From contig JAIYCV010000008.1 in the NCBI GenBank assembly GCA_027487845.1, forward strand, positions 62,001 through 126,000: a stretch of DNA of 64,000 bases, written 5' to 3'. This document shows, one piece after another, positions 54,001 to 62,821 of the stretch; the stretch's first letter is position 1; each line of letters starts with the position of its first letter. The translations under genes were made by a program, and so were the position numbers. Source of the stretch: Flammeovirgaceae bacterium (GTDB lineage Bacteria; Bacteroidota; Bacteroidia; Cytophagales; Cyclobacteriaceae). The notes beneath the pieces were generated by a model. It did no database searches and was not told the DNA's origin. It saw only the letters and a list, made by a program, of their open reading frames with translations.

Positions 54001-54641
54001 TTTTTCATGCCAATTTCCTTAAATGCCTGAATAAAAGTATCGGAAGATTGTGCTCCTGAGATCCCATACTTTCCATCTAAAATGTAAAAAGGGACTCCGC
54101 TAACACCGCGCTGCACGCTCAGCTTTTCGGCAGTGATTACCTCAGCAAGCCCTTCTTCGGAATTGAGTACTTTTTCAACTTTTGCACGATCTAATCCAAC
54201 TTGGCTTGCCACGTTAAGTAGATTTTCAGTTTTTGATAAATCTACCCCATCTTCAAAGTACGCTTTCATAAACGCTTCTTTTGCTTCATTTTGCTTATTC
54301 TCTTTTTTTGCGAGCCAGATGATTCGGTGGGCGTCTCTCGTATTTGGTGAAACATGCTGTTTGGAGAAATCAAACGCCAGACCTTCATCGGCAGCCACCT
54401 TTGTGGTGTTACCAATGATCTTTTCATATTGAGCTTCGCTACCAAACTTTGCAATTAGATATTCCCTTTGGTTTCTGCCCTCTTTGGGCTTGTCAGGGTT
54501 TAGCTCAAAAGGATGGTATTCGACTTCAAAATCAAAAGAATCTTCCATCGTTTTCATGGCTTTTTCTAGTCTTCGTTTGCCGATGTAGCACCAGGGACAA
54601 ACCACATCTGATACGACTTCAATTTTTATTATGGGTTTCAT
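53997..54641 (-). CDS. DsbA family oxidoreductase (FrnE-like)
   Basis: A 214-residue thioredoxin-fold protein with the active-site CPWC at Cys15 and Cys18 (VVSDVVCPWCYIGKRRLEKA). The helical insert and the cis-Pro loop RGVSGVPFYILDGKYGISGA are typical of the FrnE group. No signal peptide is present from the Met at 54641, so it is cytoplasmic, as for FrnE of Deinococcus and polyketide clusters. It acts as a disulfide isomerase/oxidoreductase. The longer TTG-initiated frame to 54674 adds 11 residues and is less likely. Confidence 0.93.
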   Translation of the reverse strand: MKPIIKIEVVSDVVCPWCYIGKRRLEKAMKTMEDSFDFEVEYHPFELNPDKPKEGRNQREYLIAKFGSEAQYEKIIGNTTKVAADEGLAFDFSKQHVSPNTRDAHRIIWLAKKENKQNEAKEAFMKAYFEDGVDLSKTENLLNVASQVGLDRAKVEKVLNSEEGLAEVITAEKLSVQRGVSGVPFYILDGKYGISGAQSSDTFIQAFKEIGMKN

Positions 54642-54679
54642 TTTTATTTTTTTGCTGGCCTTTTCAACAAACAAATCGT

Positions 54680-56353
54680 TTATTTAATTCCCTCATATAA
54701 ATCAAGTTTATAACCCCGATAATAAAATGCCCCCAAATTATTAATATCGGCATCAAATTTAATCTGATTGTTATTGTCTATTTCTACGATTTTTGGGACA
54801 GCCGCGCCTATCCCCGCCATATATGCTATTACTCTATTTGAATTGGAGAGCTGTTGAACGGAACCTGTATAGGGTGTAAACTGAGATTTGTTGTTGTTAA
54901 ATTCCCACACAAGTCTAATGGTTTTTGCTTGCTCATTTATAGCATATTCTACTGCCCGGGTATAACTCGATTGAGGGACACTTTGATTGTCATAATAGCC
55001 TCTATAGTCGCCATCGTCATACATTATGATATTGCCATTTTGTAATCGCTTCGCAGTATGCTGGCCATATGCCCAAAAGTCTTGACCCGATACATCCATC
55101 TTCGTGCCTGTAGCGTCAACAGGAGTAAACAAATAGCCAGAGAACGAGTCATTCCAAAAATTAGGATTGCCTATAATCCACTTTAAGTTGCCAGACGCAT
55201 AGTCAATTTTAACTACAGCCGATTGAGATCTTCCAGAAATGATGATGCTGTTGTCAGTAGCATCATAGAAAAGGCTATTCATGTGAAACCAATCATTGGA
55301 TTGCGCATCTGGTAAAGTTTTTCTTTTAGGATCCAGTATCGTATTCAAATCCCACGATTTTACAACCGATCCGTTTCTTCGATCAATTTCTACTACCAAA
55401 TCCTCAACAGAAATACCATTGTTCGAATTTGAAGCAACCAGGAGGTTGCCGCTTGGTAGTTCAATTACATCGTGGTGCAATCCATTTGGCACATTGTAAG
55501 TTTTAATACTTTGACCAATCATTGATAACTCGGTTATCTTAAATCCATCCGGTGAAACTCCAAGCATATTGCCGTTCGCGAGTTTTTGCAAAAATGAAAA
55601 GTGGGGGCTTGAGTCAGGTGTATAGCACCAACGCACTTCCCCTAGTTGGTCGAAACCTAAACGAAGACTGGTAATGATAAAGAGCCCATTGTAATCCGAT
55701 CCCAAATTATTTTTATTGATCTTGATGGTTGGGTTAGTGGGAATAGCATCGGTTTGTAGCGAAAGTGTTTGCGAAGTTCTTACCTGCCCATTTTGGTTAG
55801 TGAAGACAAATTGCACTTGATTCAAATAGTTTTGATATAAACCTAGAATAGGCAATTCATGAGCATATCCATAATCATTGAAGGATTTACCTATTGAGAC
55901 TCCGTCCGTTCCCTTTCCGCTTACAATTACATTGAAAAGCCCTTTGATTGGAGTTTCAATCTTGGCCAACGCAGTAAGAGGATTCTTCTCGAAAGGATTT
56001 AAGATAATATTTTCTTTGGTCAGGTTTAGCTTACCGATAAAGTAGGCGGAAACGTTCGTCTTATCTGTAAAATAAAAATAACTCACCCACTCGGTAGAGT
56101 CATTTTCAATGCGATCAATCTTATCGTTATCAAACGAAATAATCTCACCGTCTTCAAAAGTTACTTGAATAGTTGAAGGAGATGAATCAATTTTCAGGAT
56201 GGCGTTGTTTTGATCTTTTGAGTTGGCGAGCACAAGTTTGGTTTGATTGAAGCTCAGCTGTTTCTCAAGACCATTGATTTGATCGTTGGTAGAACACGAA
56301 AAGGCAATAAAGCCAACCCAACAAATTGCTAAACCATGACATATTTTTTTCAT
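54680..56353 (-). CDS. Arylsulfotransferase (ASST)-like lipoprotein
   Basis: A 557-residue beta-propeller protein. The signal peptide ends IAFSC (Cys20), so it should be lipid-anchored. The ASST active-site pattern is visible in the propeller: His in GLHHDVIELPSGN, His in NDWFHMNSLFYD, Arg in IISGRSQSAVVKI, and His in WAYGQHTAKRLQNGN, followed by the MYDDGD turn. Known enzymes transfer sulfate between phenols by a covalent His. Activity on phenolic sulfates in the envelope is inferred from the conserved residues; it may be an uncharacterised branch. It is followed by no obvious partner (DsbB-like or DsbL) apart from the DsbA/FrnE gene downstream. Confidence 0.87.
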   Translation of the reverse strand: MKKICHGLAICWVGFIAFSCSTNDQINGLEKQLSFNQTKLVLANSKDQNNAILKIDSSPSTIQVTFEDGEIISFDNDKIDRIENDSTEWVSYFYFTDKTNVSAYFIGKLNLTKENIILNPFEKNPLTALAKIETPIKGLFNVIVSGKGTDGVSIGKSFNDYGYAHELPILGLYQNYLNQVQFVFTNQNGQVRTSQTLSLQTDAIPTNPTIKINKNNLGSDYNGLFIITSLRLGFDQLGEVRWCYTPDSSPHFSFLQKLANGNMLGVSPDGFKITELSMIGQSIKTYNVPNGLHHDVIELPSGNLLVASNSNNGISVEDLVVEIDRRNGSVVKSWDLNTILDPKRKTLPDAQSNDWFHMNSLFYDATDNSIIISGRSQSAVVKIDYASGNLKWIIGNPNFWNDSFSGYLFTPVDATGTKMDVSGQDFWAYGQHTAKRLQNGNIIMYDDGDYRGYYDNQSVPQSSYTRAVEYAINEQAKTIRLVWEFNNNKSQFTPYTGSVQQLSNSNRVIAYMAGIGAAVPKIVEIDNNNQIKFDADINNLGAFYYRGYKLDLYEGIK

Positions 56354-56507
56354 AATATAAGTTGTAATTTTTAGAGAAAATAGGAATGGCCTTTTGACTT
56401 GTTAACCAGTTAATGGTTTAATTGGAGCAACAAACGGTTGAAAGCTGAGGACGAATAGCAACTAGAAGAGAGGAAAGGAATCGCTAGAAAAAATAGTTGT
56501 CTTTTAT

Positions 56508-56515
56508 TACTTTTG
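56508..56515 (+). promoter_or_regulatory. Candidate -7 box of ahcY promoter
   Basis: TACTTTTG is a perfect TAnnTTTG match, 21 bp before the ahcY ATG. No TTG is well spaced upstream, so only the -7 element is supported. Its position overlaps the TTG at 56513 that would extend ahcY, supporting the ATG at 56537. Confidence 0.4.
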
Positions 56516-56536
56516 CTGTTAAATAAAATTAACACA

Positions 56537-57841
56537 ATGGTATCTGAAAAAGCAGCTTATAAAGTAAAAGACATGGCGTTAGCGGCCTGGGGTCGAAAAG
56601 AAATTAAATTAGCGGAGGCCGAAATGCCTGGTTTAATGGCTTTGCGCGAAGAATTTGGAACAAAAAAACCTCTAAGAAACGCGAGAATCGCAGGTTGTCT
56701 TCACATGACTATCCAAACAGCGGTGTTAATTGAAACGCTTGTGGAATTGGGTGCCGAGGTTACTTGGTCGTCTTGTAACATATTTTCCACGCAAGATCAT
56801 GCCGCTGCAGCAATTGCCGCTGCCGGAATACCCGTTTATGCCTGGAAAGGTATGAATGAACAAGAATTTGACTGGTGTATAGAACAAACACTCCATGCTT
56901 TCAAAGATGGGAAAGCATTGAACATGATTTTAGATGACGGTGGTGATTTAACAAATATGGTGTTAGATCGTTACCCTGAATTGATCGGTGGAATCAAAGG
57001 TATTTCTGAAGAAACTACTACTGGGGTTCATCGCTTAATTGAGCGGATGCATGCCGGGAAATTGCCACTTCCTGCCATTAATATCAATGACTCGGTAACG
57101 AAGTCAAAGTTTGACAATAAATACGGTTGTAAAGAATCATTGGTAGATGCTATCCGCAGGGCCACGGATGTTATGATGGCGGGTAAAGTAGCCGTGGTGG
57201 CAGGTTATGGTGATGTTGGGAAGGGTTCAGCGGCCTCTCTCCGTGGAGCGGGTGCCAGAGTAATTGTTACTGAGATTGACCCTATCTGCGCACTTCAAGC
57301 TGCCATGGATGGATTTGCCGTAAAGAAAATGAAAGATGCTGTAAAAGATGCCGACATAGTAGTAACTGCGACAGGTAACGCAGGCATTGTGTTAGGCCAT
57401 CATTTTGAAAGCATGAAGGACAAGACCATAGTATGTAATATTGGCCACTTTGATAATGAAATTGATGTGGCTTGGTTAAACAAAAACGCATCGAAAGATG
57501 AAGTTAAGCCGCAAGTGGATTTGTATACAATGAAGAACGGTCGGCAGATTATCTTGTTAGCCGAAGGTAGGTTGGTAAACCTAGGTTGTGCAACAGGCCA
57601 TCCGTCTTTCGTAATGTCTAATTCGTTTACCAATCAAACATTAGCTCAGTTGGAATTGTGGACGAATACGGATAAGTATGAAAATAAAGTGTACATGCTG
57701 CCGAAGCACTTAGATGAAAAAGTAGCCAGATTACATTTAAAGAAAATAGGTGTGGAGTTAGAAGAGCTTACCGAAGAACAAGCAAAATATATTGGCGTAA
57801 CTGTAAATGGGCCGTTCAAGCCTGATTACTATCGCTATTAA
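56537..57841 (+). CDS. ahcY: Adenosylhomocysteinase
   Basis: A 434-residue enzyme that splits S-adenosylhomocysteine into adenosine and homocysteine. Starting at [19 protein letters not shown] (56537), signatures are [17 protein letters not shown], the catalytic [11 protein letters not shown] and [15 protein letters not shown]. The NAD-binding Rossmann loop is [20 protein letters not shown], and the C-terminus is KPDYYRY. Length is as expected for the family. It has its own terminator. In the cell it removes SAH, the product inhibitor of SAM-dependent methylases such as RlmD. Confidence 0.97.
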   Translation: MVSEKAAYKVKDMALAAWGRKEIKLAEAEMPGLMALREEFGTKKPLRNARIAGCLHMTIQTAVLIETLVELGAEVTWSSCNIFSTQDHAAAAIAAAGIPVYAWKGMNEQEFDWCIEQTLHAFKDGKALNMILDDGGDLTNMVLDRYPELIGGIKGISEETTTGVHRLIERMHAGKLPLPAININDSVTKSKFDNKYGCKESLVDAIRRATDVMMAGKVAVVAGYGDVGKGSAASLRGAGARVIVTEIDPICALQAAMDGFAVKKMKDAVKDADIVVTATGNAGIVLGHHFESMKDKTIVCNIGHFDNEIDVAWLNKNASKDEVKPQVDLYTMKNGRQIILLAEGRLVNLGCATGHPSFVMSNSFTNQTLAQLELWTNTDKYENKVYMLPKHLDEKVARLHLKKIGVELEELTEEQAKYIGVTVNGPFKPDYYRY

Positions 57842-57874
57842 GATAATCTACTCTCTGCTTGCAAACTAGAGAGG

Positions 57875-57901
57875 CCCGAAGCAAACGCTTCGGGTTTTTT
57901 T
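57875..57901 (+). terminator. Intrinsic terminator after ahcY
   Basis: An 8-bp perfect stem (CCCGAAGC with GCTTCGGG), a 4-base loop (AAAC) and seven T directly after. It lies 34 bp after the ahcY stop and 39 bp before the end of dnaA, which converges. Confidence 0.92.
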
Positions 57902-57939
57902 ATTTCCATGTCGAGTGATTTCTTGAAAGTAAAGAGATG

Positions 57940-59373
57940 TTAAGACGCAACTCTTAGCTTTAATTTCTTACTCAGCTCATCCACCGAGTTTTTGAAATTA
58001 GCATCTGTCTTCATCATATCTTCTACTGATTCTAACGCATGAATAACCGTGCTGTGATCGCGGCCCCCAAAATTTTGTCCAATCAGCGCAAGCGTAAGCT
58101 GTGTATATCGTTTACAGAAATACATTGCCAATTGCCGGGGAATTACTATTTCACGCTTTTTAACCTTGGCTTTTAGCGATTCAATATCTACCTTAAAATA
58201 TTCAGCTACCATTTTCTGAATAAAATCCACGCTTACATCTGCTTGAATTTCTTTGACGATGTTGCGCAGCACTTCTTTGGCTAAATCAAGATCTATTCTT
58301 TTTTTGAGAAGCGTGGCATGGAAAATCAACGAGTTCAGTACACCTTCCATGTCACGAAGGTTGGTATCCACACTATAGGCGAGGTATTCCGCTACTTCGG
58401 ATGGGATTTCAATTCCGTCAGATTCCATTTTGTTATGGATAATTGCCAATTTGGTTTCAAAATCAGGTTCTTGCAAATCCGCAGTTAATCCCCACTTAAA
58501 GCGAGAAAGCAACCGCTCCTGAAAGCCCTTCAAATCGCGCGGGGGACAATCGCTGGTCATGATCACTTGCTTGCCCGATTGATGCAATTGGTTAAAGATG
58601 TGGAAAAATATCTCCTGCGTTTTTTCGCGCCCAGCTAAGAATTGTACATCATCCAAAATCAATAAATCTACTTGCAGGTAGAAATTTTGAAATTCCTGCA
58701 TTTTATGGTTCTGAAGCGCATTCAAAAATTGAGTCGTAAAATCATTTTGATCGACATACAATACAATCTTTGAAGGTAAGTTCTTTTTAATTTCGTTGCC
58801 TATTGCCTGCACCAAGTGTGTTTTGCCAACGCCTACTCCACCATAAAGCATTAATGGATTAAATGAAGTGGTTCCCGGCTTTTTCGAGACGGCAATACCC
58901 GCTGACCGTGCCAACCGATTGCAATCTCCTTCTACAAAATTCTCGAAGGTATAATGCGGGTTTAACCTTGAATTTACAGTTTGTGGATTTAATGCTTTGA
59001 AGCTAAAAGGAGAGTATTCTTCAATATTTCCATTTCCATTTTGTGTCTGTGCGTTGCTTCTTTTTATGCCCGCACCATTTGGGTAATTAACAACCAACGG
59101 TGGATTGCGCTGGTTTCCACTATCTACTACAACAGAGTACTCTAACCTAGCATTTTCCCCAATTATTGCATGGATGGCTTGTTTCAGAACTGGTACATAA
59201 TGCTCCTCGAGCCACTCATAGAAAAATTGGGAAGGAACTTGAATGGTTAACACATCGCCTTCAAGACGCAACGGGACAATTGGCTTAAACCAAGTATTGT
59301 AATTTTGTTCGTCAACGCTTTGTCCTATTATTTGAAGACAGTCTTTCCAGGCATTTGTAGCGTTTACTTCCAT
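57940..59373 (-). CDS. dnaA: Chromosomal replication initiator protein DnaA
   Basis: A 477-residue AAA+ initiator. Domain I is N-terminal (about 1-80, WKDCLQIIGQSVDEQNYNTW), followed by a short variable domain II. Domain III has Walker A GGVGVGKTHLVQAIG (about 178-192), Walker B LLILDDVQFLAGR and the arginine-finger region LLSRFKWGLTADLQEP. Domain IV is C-terminal (about 375-477) with the DnaA-box helix GRDHSTVIHALESVEDM. It binds DnaA boxes and ATP to open oriC. I see no cluster of TTATCCACA-type boxes in the flanking gaps, so oriC may lie elsewhere. Confidence 0.97.
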   Translation of the reverse strand: MEVNATNAWKDCLQIIGQSVDEQNYNTWFKPIVPLRLEGDVLTIQVPSQFFYEWLEEHYVPVLKQAIHAIIGENARLEYSVVVDSGNQRNPPLVVNYPNGAGIKRSNAQTQNGNGNIEEYSPFSFKALNPQTVNSRLNPHYTFENFVEGDCNRLARSAGIAVSKKPGTTSFNPLMLYGGVGVGKTHLVQAIGNEIKKNLPSKIVLYVDQNDFTTQFLNALQNHKMQEFQNFYLQVDLLILDDVQFLAGREKTQEIFFHIFNQLHQSGKQVIMTSDCPPRDLKGFQERLLSRFKWGLTADLQEPDFETKLAIIHNKMESDGIEIPSEVAEYLAYSVDTNLRDMEGVLNSLIFHATLLKKRIDLDLAKEVLRNIVKEIQADVSVDFIQKMVAEYFKVDIESLKAKVKKREIVIPRQLAMYFCKRYTQLTLALIGQNFGGRDHSTVIHALESVEDMMKTDANFKNSVDELSKKLKLRVAS

Positions 59374-59573
59374 TTAAGTAGTTAAAGTAAGTTGGTTTTA
59401 TTCTTTTGATTTTTGAGGGGTGACAAAGGTGTAAAAAAAAAGTTCAACAAAAAATAAATATTGATCTTGCATATTCAGATTTTTTTGAGCTGATAATCTC
59501 TATTGAAAAAAGAAAGATTGTTTTAATGAAAACTTAATTTCAATTTGAAAAAGTGTTCCCTTTTAATAAAATT

Positions 59574-62500
59574 ATGAGTTCGTTTCAAGATAATACATTT
59601 CAAATAGATGGTTTAGTAGCCACCTCTATGAGCCAATGGCTGGAGGCTGCAAAAATTGAATTACGCGATGAGCGGTTGATAGAGTCGTTAAGCCGAATTG
59701 AAAATGGAATTCGTGTTGAACCCTACTATGATGAGACAACCAGCTCGAAAATGGCCCATCCGCTGCCGGCATCTAACGATCTTTATTTGGGTAAACGAAA
59801 ATGGTATAATAGACCGCTGGTAATTGTCACTCAAGCCAAAGACGCGAATGAAGCGGCTTTGTTCAATCTCTTAAACGGTGCGGACGGAATTGTTTTTGAA
59901 ATCGATGCACCGACTGACTTTTCGATTCTTTTACAATCCATTGAATTAGAGCACTGCTCTGTTTCATTCATCGTTGATCCAACGAATTTTTCGTTCGCAC
60001 ACAACTTTCACACTTACTTATTAGAAAAAAGGTATTCGCCCGAAAATATACAAGGCGATATCTTTTGGAGGGGAAATCCCCAAAGCAGGGATGAAATTTC
60101 AACTCTTTTTTTGCCTTGGCATAATTTTAGGCCGCTAGGTATACTATGTGAGGAAACAAATTCTCCCGTAAGGGAAATTTTTTTCGCCATTTTAAAGGCA
60201 GTTGCATTGCTTGAGCAAGCGCCAAGTTCATCTAGCCAAATTGCCTTTCAAGTTTCCATTGGGAAAAATATTTTTCTTGAAATTGCAAAGTTTAAAGCAC
60301 TGCGGTTGCTGTGGTCTCAGATTTTAATCGACAGAGGATATCCTGATGAAAATGCTGTCTTCATTTCTGGTGTGTCAGCCCAAGAAAGGTTGGATCGCTA
60401 TGAGCCTCATAGCGTAATGTTAAGCAATACTTACGCTTGTATTGCGGGTATTCTTGGCGGGTGCGATAGTTTGACGATCAAAGCACAGAAGGGAAGTGAT
60501 ATGGAATTGCGAGTTGCCCGAAACGTGTCTTCGATACTTCGCGAGGAGTCATATCTTTCAGAAAACCCAGACCCCACTGCTGGCTCTTACTATTTGGAGC
60601 GCCTTGTGGCAGCTATCGCGAAGGAGGCTGGGGAAATGATTCAACCGCGCTTAAGTCAAAAATATTTAAACACGGAGTTGGATTTGTTTTCAAACCGTCA
60701 ACTAGGTAATAAATTCATTCGGTCGGCAGCTGGGCTTCCTCCGTATTTACGTGGACCTTATTCAACCATGTATACCGTTCGTCCGTGGACAATCCGCCAA
60801 TATGCAGGTTTCTCTACCGCCAGAGATTCAAATGAGTTTTACCGGAAAAACTTGGCGGCCGGCCAAAAAGGACTTTCGGTTGCTTTTGACCTGGCCACCC
60901 ATCGCGGCTATGATTCTGATCATTCTCGCGTAACAGGCGATGTTGGGAAGGCAGGTGTGGCAATTGATTCTGTGTTGGATATGAAAATACTCTTTGATCA
61001 GATTCCATTGGATAAAATGTCAGTTTCTATGACGATGAATGGAGCAGTACTGCCCATCATGGCTTTCTACATCGTAGCGGCAGAAGAACAAGGAGTTAAG
61101 CCGCATCAACTGAGCGGCACTATCCAAAATGATATTTTGAAGGAGTTCATGGTGCGTAATACCTACATTTATCCGCCCTCGCAATCCATGAAGATTGTGG
61201 CAGATATTTTTGATTATTGTTCTAAGCACATGCCTAAGTTCAATAGCATAAGCATTAGCGGATATCATATGCATGAGGCAGGTGCGCCAGCACATGTTGA
61301 ACTGGCATACACGTTGGCCGATGGATTGGAATATATTCGAACAGGTTTAAAAGCGGGCATTGCGATTGATGATTTTGCTCCCCGTCTTTCTTTTTTCTGG
61401 GGCATTGGCATGAACTTGTTTACTGAAGTAGCAAAAATGCGAGCAGGGCGGTACTTGTGGTCGAAAATAGTAAGTCAATTTAACCCAACAAACCCAAAAT
61501 CTATGGCGTTGCGCACGCACTGCCAAACCTCAGGTTGGAGTCTAACAGAGCAAGATCCCTATAACAATGTAACTCGCACCTGTGTGGAAGCGTTAGCCGC
61601 TGTGTTGGGCGGAACACAATCACTTCATACAAATTCGCTGGATGAAGCGATAGCTTTGCCGACCGACTATTCAGCTCGTATCGCGCGCAACACGCAACTC
61701 TATCTGCAAAATGAAACAGGTGTTACACACGTTGTCGATCCGCTAGGTGGTTCTATTTATTTGGAGTCCCTGACCGAGGACTTAATAGAAAAAGCTTGGA
61801 AATTAATAGAAGAAGTTGAAGCGTTAGGGGGAATGACAAAGGCAATTGAAAGCGGTCTCCCTAAAATGAGAATAGAAGAAGCGGCTGCTTTAAAACAAGC
61901 GAGAATCGAATCGGGCAAAGACGTGATAGTGGGCGTCAACAAATACCAAACTTCCGACAAACCCGATTTTGATACGCTTGAAGTTGATAACACCTTAGTG
62001 CTAAATGAACAACTAGATCGTTTAACAAAATTAAAACGAGCGCGCGATAATAAGGAAGTAGAGGAGTCGCTACGCAGGATTACAGAATGTGCCAAAAGCG
62101 GGGTTGGAAATTTGTTGGAACTGTCCATAAATGCAGCCCGAAAGCGTGCTACCTTAGGGGAGATTTCCACTGCCATTGAAAAAATTGCCGGAAGGTATCA
62201 GGCAACCATCAAGTCAATTGCAGGTGTATATTCAGGTGAGATGAAAAATAGAACGGAATTTACAGAGGTGCTTCAGCTTTCTGATCAATTTGCGAAAAGT
62301 GATGGAAGAAGAGCACGAATATTGGTGGCAAAGATGGGTCAGGACGGCCATGACCGTGGCGCAAAAGTAATTGCAACAAGTTTTGCTGACTTAGGATTTG
62401 ATGTTGATATCGGCCCATTGTTCCAAACGCCAGAAGAAGTTGCCATGCAAGCGGCTGAAAACGATGTGCATGTTATTGGCGCATCTAGCCTTGCCGGGGC

Positions 62501-62714
62501 TCACAAAACACTTGTCCCTGCCTTAGTAGAAGAACTTAAAAGAATCGGAAGGCCCGATATTCTGGTGGTAGTGGGGGGCGTTATCCCCGAAAAGGATTAC
62601 GACTATCTCTATTCAAAGGGTGCAACGGGCATTTTCGGGCCGGGCACTCCAATAACCGAGGCGGCTAAAGCAATTCTCCAGAAAATGCTTTTTATCCAGT
62701 CCGACCAAGGTTAA
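59574..62714 (+). CDS. Single-chain methylmalonyl-CoA mutase (MutA-like part fused to complete MutB)
   Basis: A 1046-residue protein starting [13 protein letters not shown] at 59574. Residues 1 to about 375 match the small, non-catalytic MutA subunit ([20 protein letters not shown], then [18 protein letters not shown] and [13 protein letters not shown]) but lack its own B12 domain. From about 388 ([14 protein letters not shown]) it is a full MutB. Active-site residues Tyr410 (RQYAGF), Arg528 (VRNTYIYPP) and His565 ([10 protein letters not shown]) correspond to Tyr89, Arg207 and His244 of the Propionibacterium enzyme. They mark specificity for methylmalonyl-CoA. The B12 domain follows, with His926 (DGHDRGAK) as the axial base-off ligand. 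Most Bacteroidota encode two separate genes. Confidence 0.92.
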   Translation: MSSFQDNTFQIDGLVATSMSQWLEAAKIELRDERLIESLSRIENGIRVEPYYDETTSSKMAHPLPASNDLYLGKRKWYNRPLVIVTQAKDANEAALFNLLNGADGIVFEIDAPTDFSILLQSIELEHCSVSFIVDPTNFSFAHNFHTYLLEKRYSPENIQGDIFWRGNPQSRDEISTLFLPWHNFRPLGILCEETNSPVREIFFAILKAVALLEQAPSSSSQIAFQVSIGKNIFLEIAKFKALRLLWSQILIDRGYPDENAVFISGVSAQERLDRYEPHSVMLSNTYACIAGILGGCDSLTIKAQKGSDMELRVARNVSSILREESYLSENPDPTAGSYYLERLVAAIAKEAGEMIQPRLSQKYLNTELDLFSNRQLGNKFIRSAAGLPPYLRGPYSTMYTVRPWTIRQYAGFSTARDSNEFYRKNLAAGQKGLSVAFDLATHRGYDSDHSRVTGDVGKAGVAIDSVLDMKILFDQIPLDKMSVSMTMNGAVLPIMAFYIVAAEEQGVKPHQLSGTIQNDILKEFMVRNTYIYPPSQSMKIVADIFDYCSKHMPKFNSISISGYHMHEAGAPAHVELAYTLADGLEYIRTGLKAGIAIDDFAPRLSFFWGIGMNLFTEVAKMRAGRYLWSKIVSQFNPTNPKSMALRTHCQTSGWSLTEQDPYNNVTRTCVEALAAVLGGTQSLHTNSLDEAIALPTDYSARIARNTQLYLQNETGVTHVVDPLGGSIYLESLTEDLIEKAWKLIEEVEALGGMTKAIESGLPKMRIEEAAALKQARIESGKDVIVGVNKYQTSDKPDFDTLEVDNTLVLNEQLDRLTKLKRARDNKEVEESLRRITECAKSGVGNLLELSINAARKRATLGEISTAIEKIAGRYQATIKSIAGVYSGEMKNRTEFTEVLQLSDQFAKSDGRRARILVAKMGQDGHDRGAKVIATSFADLGFDVDIGPLFQTPEEVAMQAAENDVHVIGASSLAGAHKTLVPALVEELKRIGRPDILVVVGGVIPEKDYDYLYSKGATGIFGPGTPITEAAKAILQKMLFIQSDQG

Positions 62715-62727
62715 AAGTATGTGTTGG

Positions 62728-62743
62728 CTAACCACTTGGTTAG
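62728..62743. promoter_or_regulatory. 16-bp palindrome overlapping the candidate promoter of the TPR gene
   Basis: CTAACCA, CT, TGGTTAG is a perfect 7-bp inverted repeat with a 2-base centre. It overlaps the TTG at 62736-62738 proposed as a -33 element and lies 13 bp after the mutase stop. It may be an operator; there is no T-run, so a terminator is less likely. Confidence 0.35.
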
Positions 62744-62764
62744 TAGTAAGTTTTTGTAACTTTA
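62736..62764 (+). promoter_or_regulatory. Candidate promoter of the TPR-like gene
   Basis: TTG at 62736-62738 and TAACTTTA at 62757-62764 are 18 bp apart, close to the Bacteroidota consensus (TAnnTTTG, last base differs). The downstream ATG is 57 bp further at 62822. Pattern match only. Confidence 0.4.
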
Positions 62765-62821
62765 GATTTGAAATTTTAATAGTAAGACACATTTAGTTAA
62801 ATTTCTTTTAAGCAAGAAGCC

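Noticed and set aside
56513-56536. TTG start for AhcY eight codons upstream
   Set aside because: It overlaps a perfect -7 promoter box and does not fit the family N-terminus.
59374-59573. oriC next to dnaA
   Set aside because: The gap is AT-rich but I found no cluster of DnaA boxes (TTATCCACA-like), so no origin is called.
59574-62714. IcmF-type fused isobutyryl-CoA mutase
   Set aside because: No central P-loop GTPase domain, the B12 domain is C-terminal, and Tyr410/Arg528 match methylmalonyl-CoA specificity.
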